Source: an uncultured Oscillospiraceae bacterium
Lineage (GTDB): Bacteria; Bacillota; Clostridia; Oscillospirales; Oscillospiraceae
Length of the DNA: 64,000 bases
Assembly: GCA_910587395.1 (NCBI GenBank)
Contig: CAJULJ010000008.1
Location: 9,187-73,186, forward strand
Direction of reading: 5' to 3'
Positions 17,652 through 25,995 of this stretch are shown here, one piece after another. The position numbers and the translations under genes are program-made. The notes below the pieces were generated by a model, which was not told the DNA's origin, made no database searches, and worked only from the letters and a program-made list of their open reading frames with translations. The first letter of the stretch is position 1, and each line of letters opens with the position of its first letter.

Positions 17652-18950
17652 TCAGCCGCTCCGTCTCAGCGAGACCACCACCGAATAGCTGCCGGGGCTG
17701 ACCACGCCCACGTCGGTGACGGTGCTGCCCGCGCTGTTCAAATAGATGCTGGGGGTCAAGGTGTACGGTCCGGCCCCGGGGGTCTCGTCCTTCAGGTCGG
17801 CCACCGCCATGATGTTCTCCGCGTCCAGCTCGTCCAGCAGGGCCGCGGTCCCCCGGATCTTCACCCTCAGCTCCTGGGTGATGATGTCCGGCTCCCAGCC
17901 CTCGGGGACGTTGATGGCGCTGAGGCGGCTGATAGTGAACTCCCGGGTCTCCACCCCCCGCTTGGTCACCTTGATGGTGACCGTCACCTCGGCGATGCCG
18001 CTGATGTTCTCCAGTTGGTCGTCCAGGGGGATGGGGACGGTGAACTCGCCGCCGTTCTTCACCACCTCGTCGTCCAGGGTGGCCAGATCGATGGTGGTCA
18101 GCGTGATGGCCCCAAGGCTTACCATGCCGTCCACCGCCTCCCGGGTGCCCGCCACCATGATGGACTCGGCGCTGGTCTCCACCCTCACGTCCTTGCTGCT
18201 CAAGCCCCCGCCGTCAACAATCTTCACCTCCAGCGGGATCTCCGCCATGGCCCGGATGGGGTAGGTGGCGTAGATGGTATCCACGTCGCAGGTCACATTC
18301 AGATCCTCCAGGGGGTTGTCATTGGCCCCGTAAAGCTGGAACTGGAAATAGTCGCTCACCGTCTCCGTCAGGTTCTGTCCGGAGATGACCACCTTGGCAT
18401 AGGCCACCTGATTCACCAGCTCCGCCTGACCGCTGATGGTCAGGGTGGCGGGGTTGAAGAGGAAATCGTCCCGGTCCCCGGCCAGATAACCCTCGGCCGC
18501 CGTGCCCTGGAACTCACCCCGGATCTCCACGCCCTCCCGGCGCAGGAACCGGGCCACCTCCACGTTCACAGCAGTGCCGCCGGGCCCGCTGATGATGAAC
18601 TCCACATCGTCGTCGCTGACCCCGCTGGGCAGGCGGTAGGCATAGACCACCCGGTGGGCATCCGCCGTACTGATGTTGGAAACATTGGCGGTCAGCTTGG
18701 GCGGGTCGCTTCTCAGGGTAGCCAGGATCGTCGGGGTGGCGCGTAGCCTGACGGTGGTGGTGACATTCTCGTTGACGATCATCAGCCCCCGGTCCTCCAG
18801 GATGTCCACCCCGTCGAAGGTCACAGGGAGAGTGAAGGTCTGGGTCTCCTTGTTCTCATCTCGGGAGGTCACCCAGAGCCACAGCGACAGGGAGATGAGA
18901 ATGGAGAGCACCACATAAAGTATTTTGCTGTCAAGAATCTTCTTTCCCAT
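17652..18950 (-). CDS. cdaR: CdaR-type regulator with YbbR repeats
   Basis: 432 residues. One N-terminal membrane helix (about 9-28, ILYVVLSILISLSLWLWV) is followed by an extracytoplasmic beta-rich region with several YbbR-like repeats (TLPVTFDGV, EIRGEF, EIPLEVKIVDG and similar). CdaR binds and modulates the membrane diadenylate cyclase CdaA. It overlaps the cdaA 3' end by 20 nt, the usual cdaA-cdaR arrangement. The glmM gene, often third in this operon, is not present. Confidence 0.92.
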   Translation of the reverse strand: MGKKILDSKILYVVLSILISLSLWLWVTSRDENKETQTFTLPVTFDGVDILEDRGLMIVNENVTTTVRLRATPTILATLRSDPPKLTANVSNISTADAHRVVYAYRLPSGVSDDDVEFIISGPGGTAVNVEVARFLRREGVEIRGEFQGTAAEGYLAGDRDDFLFNPATLTISGQAELVNQVAYAKVVISGQNLTETVSDYFQFQLYGANDNPLEDLNVTCDVDTIYATYPIRAMAEIPLEVKIVDGGGLSSKDVRVETSAESIMVAGTREAVDGMVSLGAITLTTIDLATLDDEVVKNGGEFTVPIPLDDQLENISGIAEVTVTIKVTKRGVETREFTISRLSAINVPEGWEPDIITQELRVKIRGTAALLDELDAENIMAVADLKDETPGAGPYTLTPSIYLNSAGSTVTDVGVVSPGSYSVVVSLRRSG

Positions 18951-19821
18951 TGGAATTGTCTCCCTTGATGCCCTTGAATACGCTGGTGAGGCGGGCGGCG
19001 GCGGTAGGCTTGCCCTCCTCGTCCGCGCCGGGCATCAGCTCCCGGCGGAGCAGCTGCTCCAGGGTGTCCAGCGACAGATGGCGCTTGAGCATCCCGTTGA
19101 CGGCCACCGAGATGGACCCCGTCTCCTCGGACACGATGGCCACCACCGCGTCGGAATTCTCGCTGATGCCGATGCCCGCCCGGTGGCGCATCCCCAAGTC
19201 GCGGCTCAGATTCACGTTGCCCGACAGGGGCAGCATGCAGCCCGCCCCCACGATGCGCCCGTTGCGCACGATCACCGCTCCGTCATGCAGGGGCGCTTTG
19301 TTCCAAAACAGGTTTTTCAAAAGCTCGGCGGACACCTGGCAGTCCAGGGTGGTGCCCGTCTTGAGCACGTCGTCCAGCAGAGTGCGGCGCTCGAACACCA
19401 TCAGCGCCCCCACCTTGTCACGGGACAGGGAGGCATAGGCCTCCACCGTCTCGGTGACGGCGGTCTCCAGGTCGGTGCCGTAGTTCTCCGCCACGAACAG
19501 CTCCTTGAGTCTGCCGCTGCCCATTTGCTCCAGAAAGCGGCGAACCTCCGGCTGGAAGATGACCACCAGGGCGATGACGCCCAGCTCCACCGCGTTGTTC
19601 AGCACCGTGCGGATGACCCGCAGATGAAACAGGTTGGCCAGAGCCATGGCCAGCACGATGAAAACGATGGCCTTCACCACCTGGCCGGACCGGCTGCGGC
19701 GAACAAAACGGAACAGATGGTAGATGCCGAAAGCGATGATGGCCATGTCCAGGATGTCGGTGAGGCGTATGAGCCTGAGATATTCCGGCGCCAATTGCAG
19801 CGTTTGTAAAATCGCGTCCAT
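18931..19821 (-). CDS. cdaA: Diadenylate cyclase CdaA
   Basis: 296 residues. Makes c-di-AMP from two ATP, controlling potassium and osmotic balance and wall homeostasis. Three N-terminal membrane helices (about 13-30, 45-63, 68-88) precede the DAC domain with the DGA motif (LHDGAVIV) and RHRAGIGISE. It is the first gene of the long leftward run, with a sigma-A-type promoter 71 nt upstream of the start. Length is normal. Confidence 0.96.
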   Translation of the reverse strand: MDAILQTLQLAPEYLRLIRLTDILDMAIIAFGIYHLFRFVRRSRSGQVVKAIVFIVLAMALANLFHLRVIRTVLNNAVELGVIALVVIFQPEVRRFLEQMGSGRLKELFVAENYGTDLETAVTETVEAYASLSRDKVGALMVFERRTLLDDVLKTGTTLDCQVSAELLKNLFWNKAPLHDGAVIVRNGRIVGAGCMLPLSGNVNLSRDLGMRHRAGIGISENSDAVVAIVSEETGSISVAVNGMLKRHLSLDTLEQLLRRELMPGADEEGKPTAAARLTSVFKGIKGDNSNGKEDS

Positions 19822-19891
19822 ACGCGCCCACTCCTTCCTTCACCGAAAAATGCGCGTGACAAATCACTGTCGCATCGCGGCATGATTGGGT

Positions 19892-19920
19892 ATTATATCT
19901 TATCTGGCTGAGGTTGGCAA
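19892..19920 (-). promoter_or_regulatory. Sigma-A promoter of the cdaA operon
   Basis: Minus strand TTGCCA (19915-19920), 17-bp spacer, TATAAT (19892-19897). Near-consensus. It is the only strong promoter seen ahead of the run from cdaA to rsgA. Confidence 0.85.
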
Positions 19921-19971
19921 GTGAATCAGGGAGAATTCAGAGAAAATTCATCCGGCGTCCACAGAAAAATC

Positions 19972-20002
19972 AAAAAGGACGCGGTCTGCGCCGCGTCCTT
20001 TT
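19972..20002 (-). terminator. Terminator after the aminotransferase gene
   Basis: AAAAAGGACGCGG / CCGCGTCCTTTT hairpin with a 6-nt loop; the minus strand transcript ends in TTTTT. It separates the cysteine desulfurase-like gene from the cdaA promoter. Confidence 0.85.
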
Positions 20003-20006
20003 CTCC

Positions 20007-21134
20007 TCATTGCTTCGCTGTTCCGGCCAGCTCCCGAATGACCGCCGCCGCCCGGTCCACCTGGTCTTGGCGGTTGAAGGCGGAAAAGCTGAGCCGGACG
20101 GTGCCGGTGTCCTGGGTCCCCGCCGTCTGATGGGCCAGCGGGGCACAATGCAGGCCCGCGCGCACCGCGATGCCCCGCCTGGCCAGCGCCTCGCCCATCT
20201 CCTCGCAGTCCATGCCGCCGATGGTCATGGAGCACAGGCCGCTCTGGTTCTCTCCTCCCCGAAATACGCTCACGCCGGGGACGCGCTCCAGCCGGTCCAT
20301 CATGCGGCGGGCCAGCGCCTGTTCATGGCGGTGGATGCGGACGGCGCCCGTCCGGCTGACGAATTTCATCCCCGCCAGCAGGCCCGCCGCCCCGCACACG
20401 TTGTGGGTGCCCGCTTCCAGCCGGTCGGGGAGGAAATCGGGCATATCCTGACGGGCGGACAGGCTGCCCGTACCGCCGTAGAGCAGGGGCCGGGCATCCC
20501 CGCCGCACAGCAGCAGGCCCGTGCCCTGGGGACCATACAGCCCCTTGTGCCCCGGCATGGCCACAAACGACGCCCCCCAGCCCTCCAGATCCACGCTCAG
20601 CGTCCCGGCGGACTGGGACGCGTCCACGATGAGTGGTACGCCCCGCGCCCTGCAAAGCTGGGCGATGCGCTCCACCGGCTGGATAAACCCGAACACGTTG
20701 GACACATGATTGCAAACCACCGCATCCACATCGGCAGTCACCTCCCGCTCAAAGGCGGCGTACACCCCGTCACTGTCAAACAGCGGTCCCGCAGCCTCCT
20801 TCACCTTCACCCCGGGGATGGCGTAGAGGGGCCGGGTGACGGCGTTGTGCTCATAGCCGGAGATGACCACCGTTCCTCCCGGCCTGACCAGCGAATGGAT
20901 GGCGATGTTCAGCCCGTGGGTGGCGTTGCAGGTCAGCACCACCCGCTCCGGATCACTGACGCCGAACAGCCGCGCCGCCTGCTCCCGCATCTGGTACATC
21001 AGCTTCGCCGCCCCCATACCCGGCGCGTGTCCTCCCCGTCCGGGGCTGGCCAGGTGGGTCATGGCCCAGGCGGAGGCCCGGGGCACCGCCCCGGGCTTTT
21101 CCAGCGTGGTGGCCGCGCTGTCAAGGTAAATCAT
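20007..21134 (-). CDS. Cysteine desulfurase family aminotransferase (class V, PLP)
   Basis: 375 residues. Begins IYLDSAATT, has the PLP lysine in PGHKGLYGPQGTG, and the C-terminal GLHCAPLAH containing the catalytic-type Cys, as in the EF2568-like subfamily rather than IscS/NifS. The enzyme would remove S or Se from cysteine/selenocysteine. The ATG at 21134 overlaps the DUF3343 stop (ATGA), with GAGGTGA upstream; a longer upstream frame is rejected. The DUF3343 neighbour supports a sulfur or selenium transfer role. EF2568-type genes are known from selenium-dependent molybdenum hydroxylase loci; here no such genes are visible. Confidence 0.88.
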   Translation of the reverse strand: MIYLDSAATTLEKPGAVPRASAWAMTHLASPGRGGHAPGMGAAKLMYQMREQAARLFGVSDPERVVLTCNATHGLNIAIHSLVRPGGTVVISGYEHNAVTRPLYAIPGVKVKEAAGPLFDSDGVYAAFEREVTADVDAVVCNHVSNVFGFIQPVERIAQLCRARGVPLIVDASQSAGTLSVDLEGWGASFVAMPGHKGLYGPQGTGLLLCGGDARPLLYGGTGSLSARQDMPDFLPDRLEAGTHNVCGAAGLLAGMKFVSRTGAVRIHRHEQALARRMMDRLERVPGVSVFRGGENQSGLCSMTIGGMDCEEMGEALARRGIAVRAGLHCAPLAHQTAGTQDTGTVRLSFSAFNRQDQVDRAAAVIRELAGTAKQ

Positions 21135-21385
21135 GATTTCACCTCGCTGTACTCCCCATCCGCCGCCTGGAGGAACACCTGCTTGGGGGCCATATTTTCC
21201 CGGCGCAGGACCGTCAAAGCGTCGGTGAGCCGCCGCTCCGGGATGCGTACACAGTAGCCGCACCCCTCCTTGGAGATCAGCTTGGGCGAACGCTGGACCC
21301 AGCCGGGAATGCCCACCCGCTCCAGCACCTGGGCGGTGCGCTGGGCATAGGTGAGCGAGCGGCAGATGATGAGATAATAGACCAT
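21131..21385 (-). CDS. DUF3343 (putative Se/S carrier-like) protein
   Basis: 84 residues, full length for the family. Conserved segments: YYLIICRSLTYAQRTAQVLE, PKLISKEGCGYCVRI (two Cys in a GCGYC motif). The Pfam family is described as a putative Se/S carrier. Coupling to the downstream cysteine desulfurase-like gene by a 4-nt overlap suggests that it accepts the mobilised S or Se. This is inference from context. Confidence 0.82.
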   Translation of the reverse strand: MVYYLIICRSLTYAQRTAQVLERVGIPGWVQRSPKLISKEGCGYCVRIPERRLTDALTVLRRENMAPKQVFLQAADGEYSEVKS

Positions 21386-21425
21386 TGGCCCACCATTCCT
21401 TTCCCCTGTTTCTCGAGGAGCGTCA

Positions 21426-21469
21426 AAGCGCTCCTCTCAAGGCCATCATATGCCTTGAAAGGAGCGCTT
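21426..21469 (-). terminator. Hairpin after ispF
   Basis: AAGCGCTCC-TCTCAAGGC pairs with GCCTTGAA-AGGAGCGCTT around an 8-9-nt loop. The T-run on the minus strand is weak (CTTTGACG). It lies between ispF and the DUF3343 gene and probably ends most ispDF transcripts. Confidence 0.6.
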
Positions 21470-21477
21470 GTGAACGG

Positions 21478-21951
21478 TCATATTTCCTCAATGAGGGCCA
21501 CGGCGTGGGCGGCGATGCCCTCCCCTGTTCCGGTGAAGCCCAGCCCCTCCTCCGTGGTGGCCTTGACGCTGACCCGGCTTGGGTCCAGCCCCATGGCCTG
21601 GGCCAGCTTTTCCCGCATCAGCAGAATATGGGGGGCCAGCTTGGGCCGCTGAGCCAGCACGGTGGCGTCCACGTTGCCGATTTTGTACCCGTTCTCGTCC
21701 AGCGCCTCCGTGACTCGTTTGAGCAAAGCCAGGCTGTCCACCCCTTCGTAGGCCGGGTCGCTGTCCGGAAACAGCTTCCCGATGTCCCCAAGCGCCGCCG
21801 CGCCCAGCAGGGCGTCCATCACGGCGTGGGTCAGCACGTCCGCGTCGGAGTGGCCCAGCAGCCCCTTCTCAAAGGGAATCTCCACCCCGCCCAGAATCAG
21901 CCTGCGCCCTTCCACCAGACGGTGTACGTCATAGCCCTGTCCAATTCTCAC
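21478..21951 (-). CDS. ispF: 2-C-methyl-D-erythritol 2,4-cyclodiphosphate synthase
   Basis: 157 residues. MEP isoprenoid pathway enzyme. Metal-binding DVH (GQGYDVHRL), [26 protein letters not shown] and the C-terminal [11 protein letters not shown] are all present. The GTG start overlaps the ispD stop, so the two adjacent MEP steps are coupled. Confidence 0.97.
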   Translation of the reverse strand: MRIGQGYDVHRLVEGRRLILGGVEIPFEKGLLGHSDADVLTHAVMDALLGAAALGDIGKLFPDSDPAYEGVDSLALLKRVTEALDENGYKIGNVDATVLAQRPKLAPHILLMREKLAQAMGLDPSRVSVKATTEEGLGFTGTGEGIAAHAVALIEEI

Positions 21952-22667
21952 AGCACCGGCACCTCCTCCGACAGCACCTCGCCGACGAGCAGATCGGTGG
22001 GGGTGGTCAGTTTGATATTCCGCTCATCCCCGGCGGTGAGCGCCACCTTCATGCCCAGCCGCTCCACGGCGGCGCAGTCGTCGGTGAGCTCCACCCCGTC
22101 GTCCAGAGCCTTTTGCAGCGCCGCCCGGATCAGGTCGCCGTCAAACACCTGAGGGGTCTGAACGGCATACAGGCTGCCGCGGTCCAGGGTTTGCTCCACA
22201 ACGCCGTTCCGGGCCGATTTGATGGTGTCCTTCACCGGCACGGCGGGAGCGGCCGCCCCATTCACCGCCGCCTGGGCGATGGCGTCCTCAATGACCTGGA
22301 TGGTGGTGAACGGCCGCGCCCCGTCGTGGATGGCGATGAGCCGGGCCTTATGGTCACACTCCAGTGTGCCCAGCCGGGCCGACTGAGTGCGGTTCTCCCC
22401 GCCCCGGATAACCTTTGTCACCTTGCTCAGGCCATAATCCTGACATAAGCGCGCCACCTCCGGCACCAGGTCCGTCCGGGTGACCACCACCATCTCGCCG
22501 ACACTGGGGGCATGCTGGAAGTTTTTCAGGCAGCGCACAATGACGGGCTCACCGCCCACCTCCGCCAGCGCCTTGTCAAACCCCATCCGGCTGGACGCTC
22601 CGGCGGCCACCACAACCACCGAGCAGCTCAAAACGGGCTCCTTTTTCCGTCTGCGAAACAAACTCAT
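21948..22667 (-). CDS. ispD: 2-C-methyl-D-erythritol 4-phosphate cytidylyltransferase
   Basis: 239 residues. Adds CMP to MEP. The nucleotide-binding [17 protein letters not shown] and IHDGARPF motifs, KDTIK and QTPQVF are visible. The first ~14 residues ([13 protein letters not shown]) are a basic extension before the core. ATG 22667 is preceded by TGAGGAC; the longer frame has no RBS. It is immediately followed by ispF. Confidence 0.96.
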   Translation of the reverse strand: MSLFRRRKKEPVLSCSVVVVAAGASSRMGFDKALAEVGGEPVIVRCLKNFQHAPSVGEMVVVTRTDLVPEVARLCQDYGLSKVTKVIRGGENRTQSARLGTLECDHKARLIAIHDGARPFTTIQVIEDAIAQAAVNGAAAPAVPVKDTIKSARNGVVEQTLDRGSLYAVQTPQVFDGDLIRAALQKALDDGVELTDDCAAVERLGMKVALTAGDERNIKLTTPTDLLVGEVLSEEVPVL

Positions 22668-22825
22668 ATCGTCCTCACCATCTCCATTCCGCTGCGCCCG
22701 CCTTCCGGAGGGCATTTGTTTCATTCCGCTGTTCGGCCTCTCCCGCGCGGGACCCCTTCCTATCTCCTTCTGCGCAAAAAGGAGCCTCGCGGCCCCTCTC
22801 GCTGAAACGCTATAATGTTCCCCTC

Positions 22826-23305
22826 TCAGTGGCTGAGCACCATGTCCACGCTGCTCTCCACGGTCTCATAGGGCAGACTCTGGGCCAGCACCAGTTCAGA
22901 GATGAGGATCTGCTTGGCTGTGTGGAGCATCTTCCGCTCACCGTTGGACAGGCCCCGCTGGCCCTCCCGCTGGCGCAGGCCCTTCACCACACGGGCCACC
23001 TCCAGCAGATCGCCGCTCTTCAGCCGGACCATGTTCTCCCGGTAGCGCCGGTTCCAGTTCTGGGTCATGTCCACCTCGATGTCCTCCATCTCGGACATCA
23101 GCTCCTCCGCCTTCGCGCCGGACACCACGGGGCGCATCCCGACCTCCCCGGTGTTATCCGTGGGCACCATGACCACCATGTTCCCCACCGACAGCTTCAG
23201 CTGGTAATACTCCTGAACCTGCCCCGCCACCTTGCGCTGCACAATGGAATCGATGACGCCCGCGCCATGCATGGGGTGTACTACCTTATCTCCGATCTGA
23301 AACAA
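22826..23305 (-). CDS. carD: CarD-family transcription regulator
   Basis: 159 residues. CarD/CdnL proteins bind the RNA polymerase beta subunit and stabilise open complexes. The N-terminal RNAP-interaction domain begins FQIGDKVVHPMHGAGVI, followed by YYQLKL and MVPTDN; the C-terminal helical part is DLLEVARVVKGLRQREGQRGLSNGERKML. The start is TTG at 23305 with GGAGGTGA upstream; an upstream TTG at 23320 overlaps the RBS. A strong promoter lies about 40 nt upstream. Confidence 0.93.
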   Translation of the reverse strand: MFQIGDKVVHPMHGAGVIDSIVQRKVAGQVQEYYQLKLSVGNMVVMVPTDNTGEVGMRPVVSGAKAEELMSEMEDIEVDMTQNWNRRYRENMVRLKSGDLLEVARVVKGLRQREGQRGLSNGERKMLHTAKQILISELVLAQSLPYETVESSVDMVLSH

Positions 23306-23343
23306 ACCTCTCACCTCCAAAATATGTATATCTCTCCATAAAT

Positions 23344-23372
23344 ATTATACCCGTTTTTCTCCATCAAAGCAA
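23344..23372 (-). promoter_or_regulatory. Sigma-A promoter of carD
   Basis: Minus strand TTGCTT (23367-23372), 17-bp spacer, TATAAT (23344-23349), about 40 nt upstream of the TTG start. Confidence 0.78.
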
Positions 23373-23501
23373 CCATTTTCTCTGAAATTTTCCACAAAAA
23401 AGCCGTCACTTCCGGAGGTTTCGCGGCAATTTTCTACCAAAGAGCACCATTTTTGACATTTTCTATGCGCTCTCCTCCGGTCCGGGAGCCGCGCCCTGCG
23501 C

Positions 23502-23540
23502 AAAAAAGGCACCGCGGCGGCCCTCAGGCCGCCGCGGTGC
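23502..23540 (-). terminator. Terminator of the first SleB-like gene
   Basis: Perfect 14-bp stem GCACCGCGGCGGCC / GGCCGCCGCGGTGC with loop CTCA, followed on the minus strand by TTTTTT. It lies 13 nt past the stop codon. Confidence 0.92.
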
Positions 23541-23553
23541 TTACCCTCGTCGT

Positions 23554-24555
23554 TTACTTGTAGAACGCGTGATCCCCAATGGTGGTCACGTAGGTGCGGG
23601 TCCTTGCCGCGTAGCTGTTGGTGGCCCTGGCCCCGTTGAAGAACAGGGCGTCGGGGGTGACCTGAGCGCCGTCCAACACCAGCATGGCAGCCACCACCGA
23701 CTCCTCATTGGGGTCACGGTAGATGGAGCCGCTAGAGGCCGGGGTGAACTGATTCTTCTGGAACAGCACGTCGTAGATGTTGTCCGGGAACCTGGAGTCG
23801 TTCACTCGGTTCATCACTACGTTGCCCACGGCGATCTTGCCCTCCAGGGGCTGATTACCGCTCTCAGCGTAGATGATGTGGGACAGCCAGTACAGCACAT
23901 CCTCATTGTAGATGGTGCCAGCGTCGGCCAGATAGGGCTCCACGCCCTCCTGATGGCTGAGCATCACCAGCTCATTCTCAGCCTCATAGTCCACATCCAG
24001 GTTGTAGACCCGGGCCAGCAGGCGCACAGGCACCGCCACGCGGCCATTGAGCTCCATCACCCCGTCGCGGGCATAGAGGTACCGGCCATTGGCCACCACG
24101 TAGGAGCCTCCGGCAGCGGCGGTGAGGTTCAGGTCCGCCGTCACCACATTGGCGGCGGCCTCGACGCTCTCGGCGGCTTCTGCCTCAGACCCCTCGATGG
24201 GTTCGGCCTCCTCAGCGGGCTCAGCCTCCTTGGAGACCTCGTCCACTGCCACCACCTCAATGACAGTGGTGGCGTTGACGGATACGATCCCGTCCTCCTC
24301 CTCCACCATGGCCTCCGCGTCCATCAGGGACACGAAGGAGCCCACGGTGACGTAGCACACCCCGTCCACAATTTCAAATTCTACGGTTTCGGCAGGCTCA
24401 CCGTCCAGCAGGACGGCCTTGCGCACCTCCTCAATTTCTTCGCTCTTTGCCGCCGTCTCCTCCGGCAGTTCGTCGGGTTCTACGGCCAGCGCAGGCAGGA
24501 CAAGGCTCACGACAGCGAGGGCAGCCAGCGCAAAACTGGTAGCTCGTGTTTTCAT
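23554..24555 (-). CDS. Secreted SleB-type cell wall hydrolase
   Basis: 333 residues with a signal peptide (about 1-24, ALAVVSLVLPALA). A Glu/Ala-rich region (about 95-135) and a copper amine oxidase N-terminal-like segment (NGRVAVPVRLLARVYN) precede the C-terminal Hydrolase_2 (SleB) domain from about 215: SHIIYAESGNQPLEGKIAVG with the catalytic-type Glu, VVMNRV and FPDNIYDVLFQKNQF. It would cleave peptidoglycan glycan strands. SleB proper acts in spore germination, but these longer forms are often vegetative. A WalR-like box lies 34 nt upstream of the start. A shorter paralog follows. Confidence 0.9.
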   Translation of the reverse strand: MKTRATSFALAALAVVSLVLPALAVEPDELPEETAAKSEEIEEVRKAVLLDGEPAETVEFEIVDGVCYVTVGSFVSLMDAEAMVEEEDGIVSVNATTVIEVVAVDEVSKEAEPAEEAEPIEGSEAEAAESVEAAANVVTADLNLTAAAGGSYVVANGRYLYARDGVMELNGRVAVPVRLLARVYNLDVDYEAENELVMLSHQEGVEPYLADAGTIYNEDVLYWLSHIIYAESGNQPLEGKIAVGNVVMNRVNDSRFPDNIYDVLFQKNQFTPASSGSIYRDPNEESVVAAMLVLDGAQVTPDALFFNGARATNSYAARTRTYVTTIGDHAFYK

Positions 24556-24588
24556 GAAATCTCTCCTTATTACAATTTGTTCTCAAAT

Positions 24589-24605
24589 TGTAACCATATT
24601 GTAAC
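24589..24605. promoter_or_regulatory. WalR-like direct repeat upstream of SleB-like gene 1
   Basis: TGTAAC-N5-TGTAAC on the + strand (24589-24594 and 24600-24605) is an exact match to the WalR consensus TGTWAH-N5-TGTWAH. A further TTGCAAC follows at about 24621. The gene reads on the opposite strand, so the coding strand shows GTTACA repeats. The promoter must overlap this site, as only 33 nt separate it from the start codon. Confidence 0.65.
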
Positions 24606-24739
24606 TTATTCAAAACCATTTTGCAACCTTTTGGAGGCAGCAAAATAACCGAACCTAGTTCATTTCTAAGCCCGGTTATTATGCAAATTATACAGTTTCG
24701 ATGGTTTTCAGCAGATTGCAGCCGGAATTTTTTGGATGC

Positions 24740-25543
24740 TCATCGGTAGAACCAATGACAGCCAATTGTGGTCACGTGGGTCTGGTTCTCCATGATCCAG
24801 TGGTTATTAGTGAGATCCGGAGCCAGGAAATACAGGCTGTCCCCCGCCGCCCGGGCGCCGTCCAGCACCAGCCTTGCGGCCAGCACGCTCTCCTCCGTGG
24901 GGTCGTCGTAAATCGTACCGTTGGCCACCGGCGCAAACTGTACACCCCACTTCCGGTCGAAGATCACGTCATAGATGGTGTCGGGGAATTCCTCGCTGGC
25001 CACCCGGTTGAGCACCACCGTGCCCACCGCCAGCTTGCCCAGCAGCGGCTCCCCACGGCTCTCGGCGGAGATGACCCGGCTCATCCAGTACAGCTCCTCC
25101 TCCGTATAGGGCGCGCCGTCGGGCCTGCCGCTGCCTGGGGTGAGCGTTACGCCGGATTCCGCACTCCAGTCCACCTCGCCTCCCAGGGCTTGAGCCAGCA
25201 CCCGTACAGGCACCATGGTCCTGCCGTTCTCCAGCCGCACCTCATAGGGGATGTACAGCGCCCTGCCGTTCACCGTCAGCCACTGGTCGCCGGGCCGGGC
25301 GGACAGAGTCAAGCCGCTTCCCCGCACCCAGGCGGTGCCATTTTCCCAGCTGACGGCCGCATCAGGCGCCAGCACCCCGGCCACCGTGCGCAGGGACACA
25401 TAGGTGGTACCCCCCTCCACCAGCCGGGCCTGCGCCTGGGTCCACAGGTTCAAGCCGTTGACGTGCAGCGCGTCCGCCGCCGAGGCGGGCAGGACCAGCG
25501 CCGCCGTCAGCGCCAGCCCCAAAAGGGTTTGCTTCATTTTCAT
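24740..25543 (-). CDS. Secreted SleB-type cell wall hydrolase (shorter paralog)
   Basis: 267 residues. Signal peptide (about 1-22, GLALTAALVLPASAA), copper amine oxidase-like N-terminal domain (GRTMVPVRVLAQALGGEV) and Hydrolase_2 domain from about 150: YWMSRVISAESRGEPLLGKLAVG, VVLNRV and FPDTIYDVIFDRKWGVQF. It resembles its neighbour but lacks the acidic insertion, consistent with tandem duplication and divergence. ATG 25543 has AAGGAG 9 nt upstream. A second perfect WalR-like box precedes it, so both are probably controlled together. Confidence 0.9.
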   Translation of the reverse strand: MKMKQTLLGLALTAALVLPASAADALHVNGLNLWTQAQARLVEGGTTYVSLRTVAGVLAPDAAVSWENGTAWVRGSGLTLSARPGDQWLTVNGRALYIPYEVRLENGRTMVPVRVLAQALGGEVDWSAESGVTLTPGSGRPDGAPYTEEELYWMSRVISAESRGEPLLGKLAVGTVVLNRVASEEFPDTIYDVIFDRKWGVQFAPVANGTIYDDPTEESVLAARLVLDGARAAGDSLYFLAPDLTNNHWIMENQTHVTTIGCHWFYR

Positions 25544-25578
25544 GTTCTGTCACTCCTTGGGGTTTGTTGTAATTACAT

Positions 25579-25595
25579 TGTAACCGGTTTGTAAC
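25579..25595. promoter_or_regulatory. WalR-like direct repeat upstream of SleB-like gene 2
   Basis: TGTAAC-N5-TGTAAC on the + strand (25579-25584, 25590-25595), 36 nt upstream of the start; same consensus, orientation and distance as the site before the first paralog. Confidence 0.65.
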
Positions 25596-25647
25596 CTTTC
25601 GGCAAGGCACAATGCTTTCCTCCCCAGGGAGCGCCTTCCAACCGTAC

Positions 25648-25679
25648 AAAAAGCTCCCCCGCCGGCGCGGAGGAGCCTT
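25648..25679 (-). terminator. Terminator after the TSCPD gene
   Basis: On the minus strand AGGCTCCTCCGC / GCGGGGGAGCTT forms a GC-rich hairpin followed by TTTTT. It lies 35 nt past the TSCPD stop and just ahead of the second hydrolase promoter region. Confidence 0.8.
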
Positions 25680-25713
25680 TAAAAGACAGCTCTATATTTT
25701 AATGTATCCGGCC

Positions 25714-25959
25714 TCACCGGGCAGATTTCAGCGCCTGAGCCAGCTGATCCGGGCAGGAGGTAGGCTTCATGCCGCAGCGGATGCCCTCCATCCGGGCGAT
25801 GGCGTCCTCCACCCGCATCCCCTTCAGCAGGGACGCAATGCCCTTCAGGTTGCCGCTGCAGCCCCCCATCACCCGGACGGCCTGAATCACGCCGCCCTCC
25901 ACATCAATCTCCATTCCCCGCGAACACACCCCGCGGGGGATATATTTGATGGTCTCCAT
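25714..25959 (-). CDS. TSCPD domain protein (TIGR03905 type)
   Basis: 81 residues. Conserved features: YIPRGVCSRGMEIDV, VRVMGGCSGNLKGIASLLKGM, a C-terminal CGMKPTSCPDQLAQAL, which carries the TSCPD signature. The domain also occurs at the C-terminus of B12-dependent ribonucleotide reductases; the stand-alone form has no assigned function, and its four Cys could bind metal. ATG 25959 has AAGGAGAGG about 10 nt upstream. It is read after the zincin gene on the same strand. Confidence 0.88.
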   Translation of the reverse strand: METIKYIPRGVCSRGMEIDVEGGVIQAVRVMGGCSGNLKGIASLLKGMRVEDAIARMEGIRCGMKPTSCPDQLAQALKSAR

Positions 25960-25995
25960 ATTTCCGTTTCCTCTCCTTATCATAAAATATAAATG

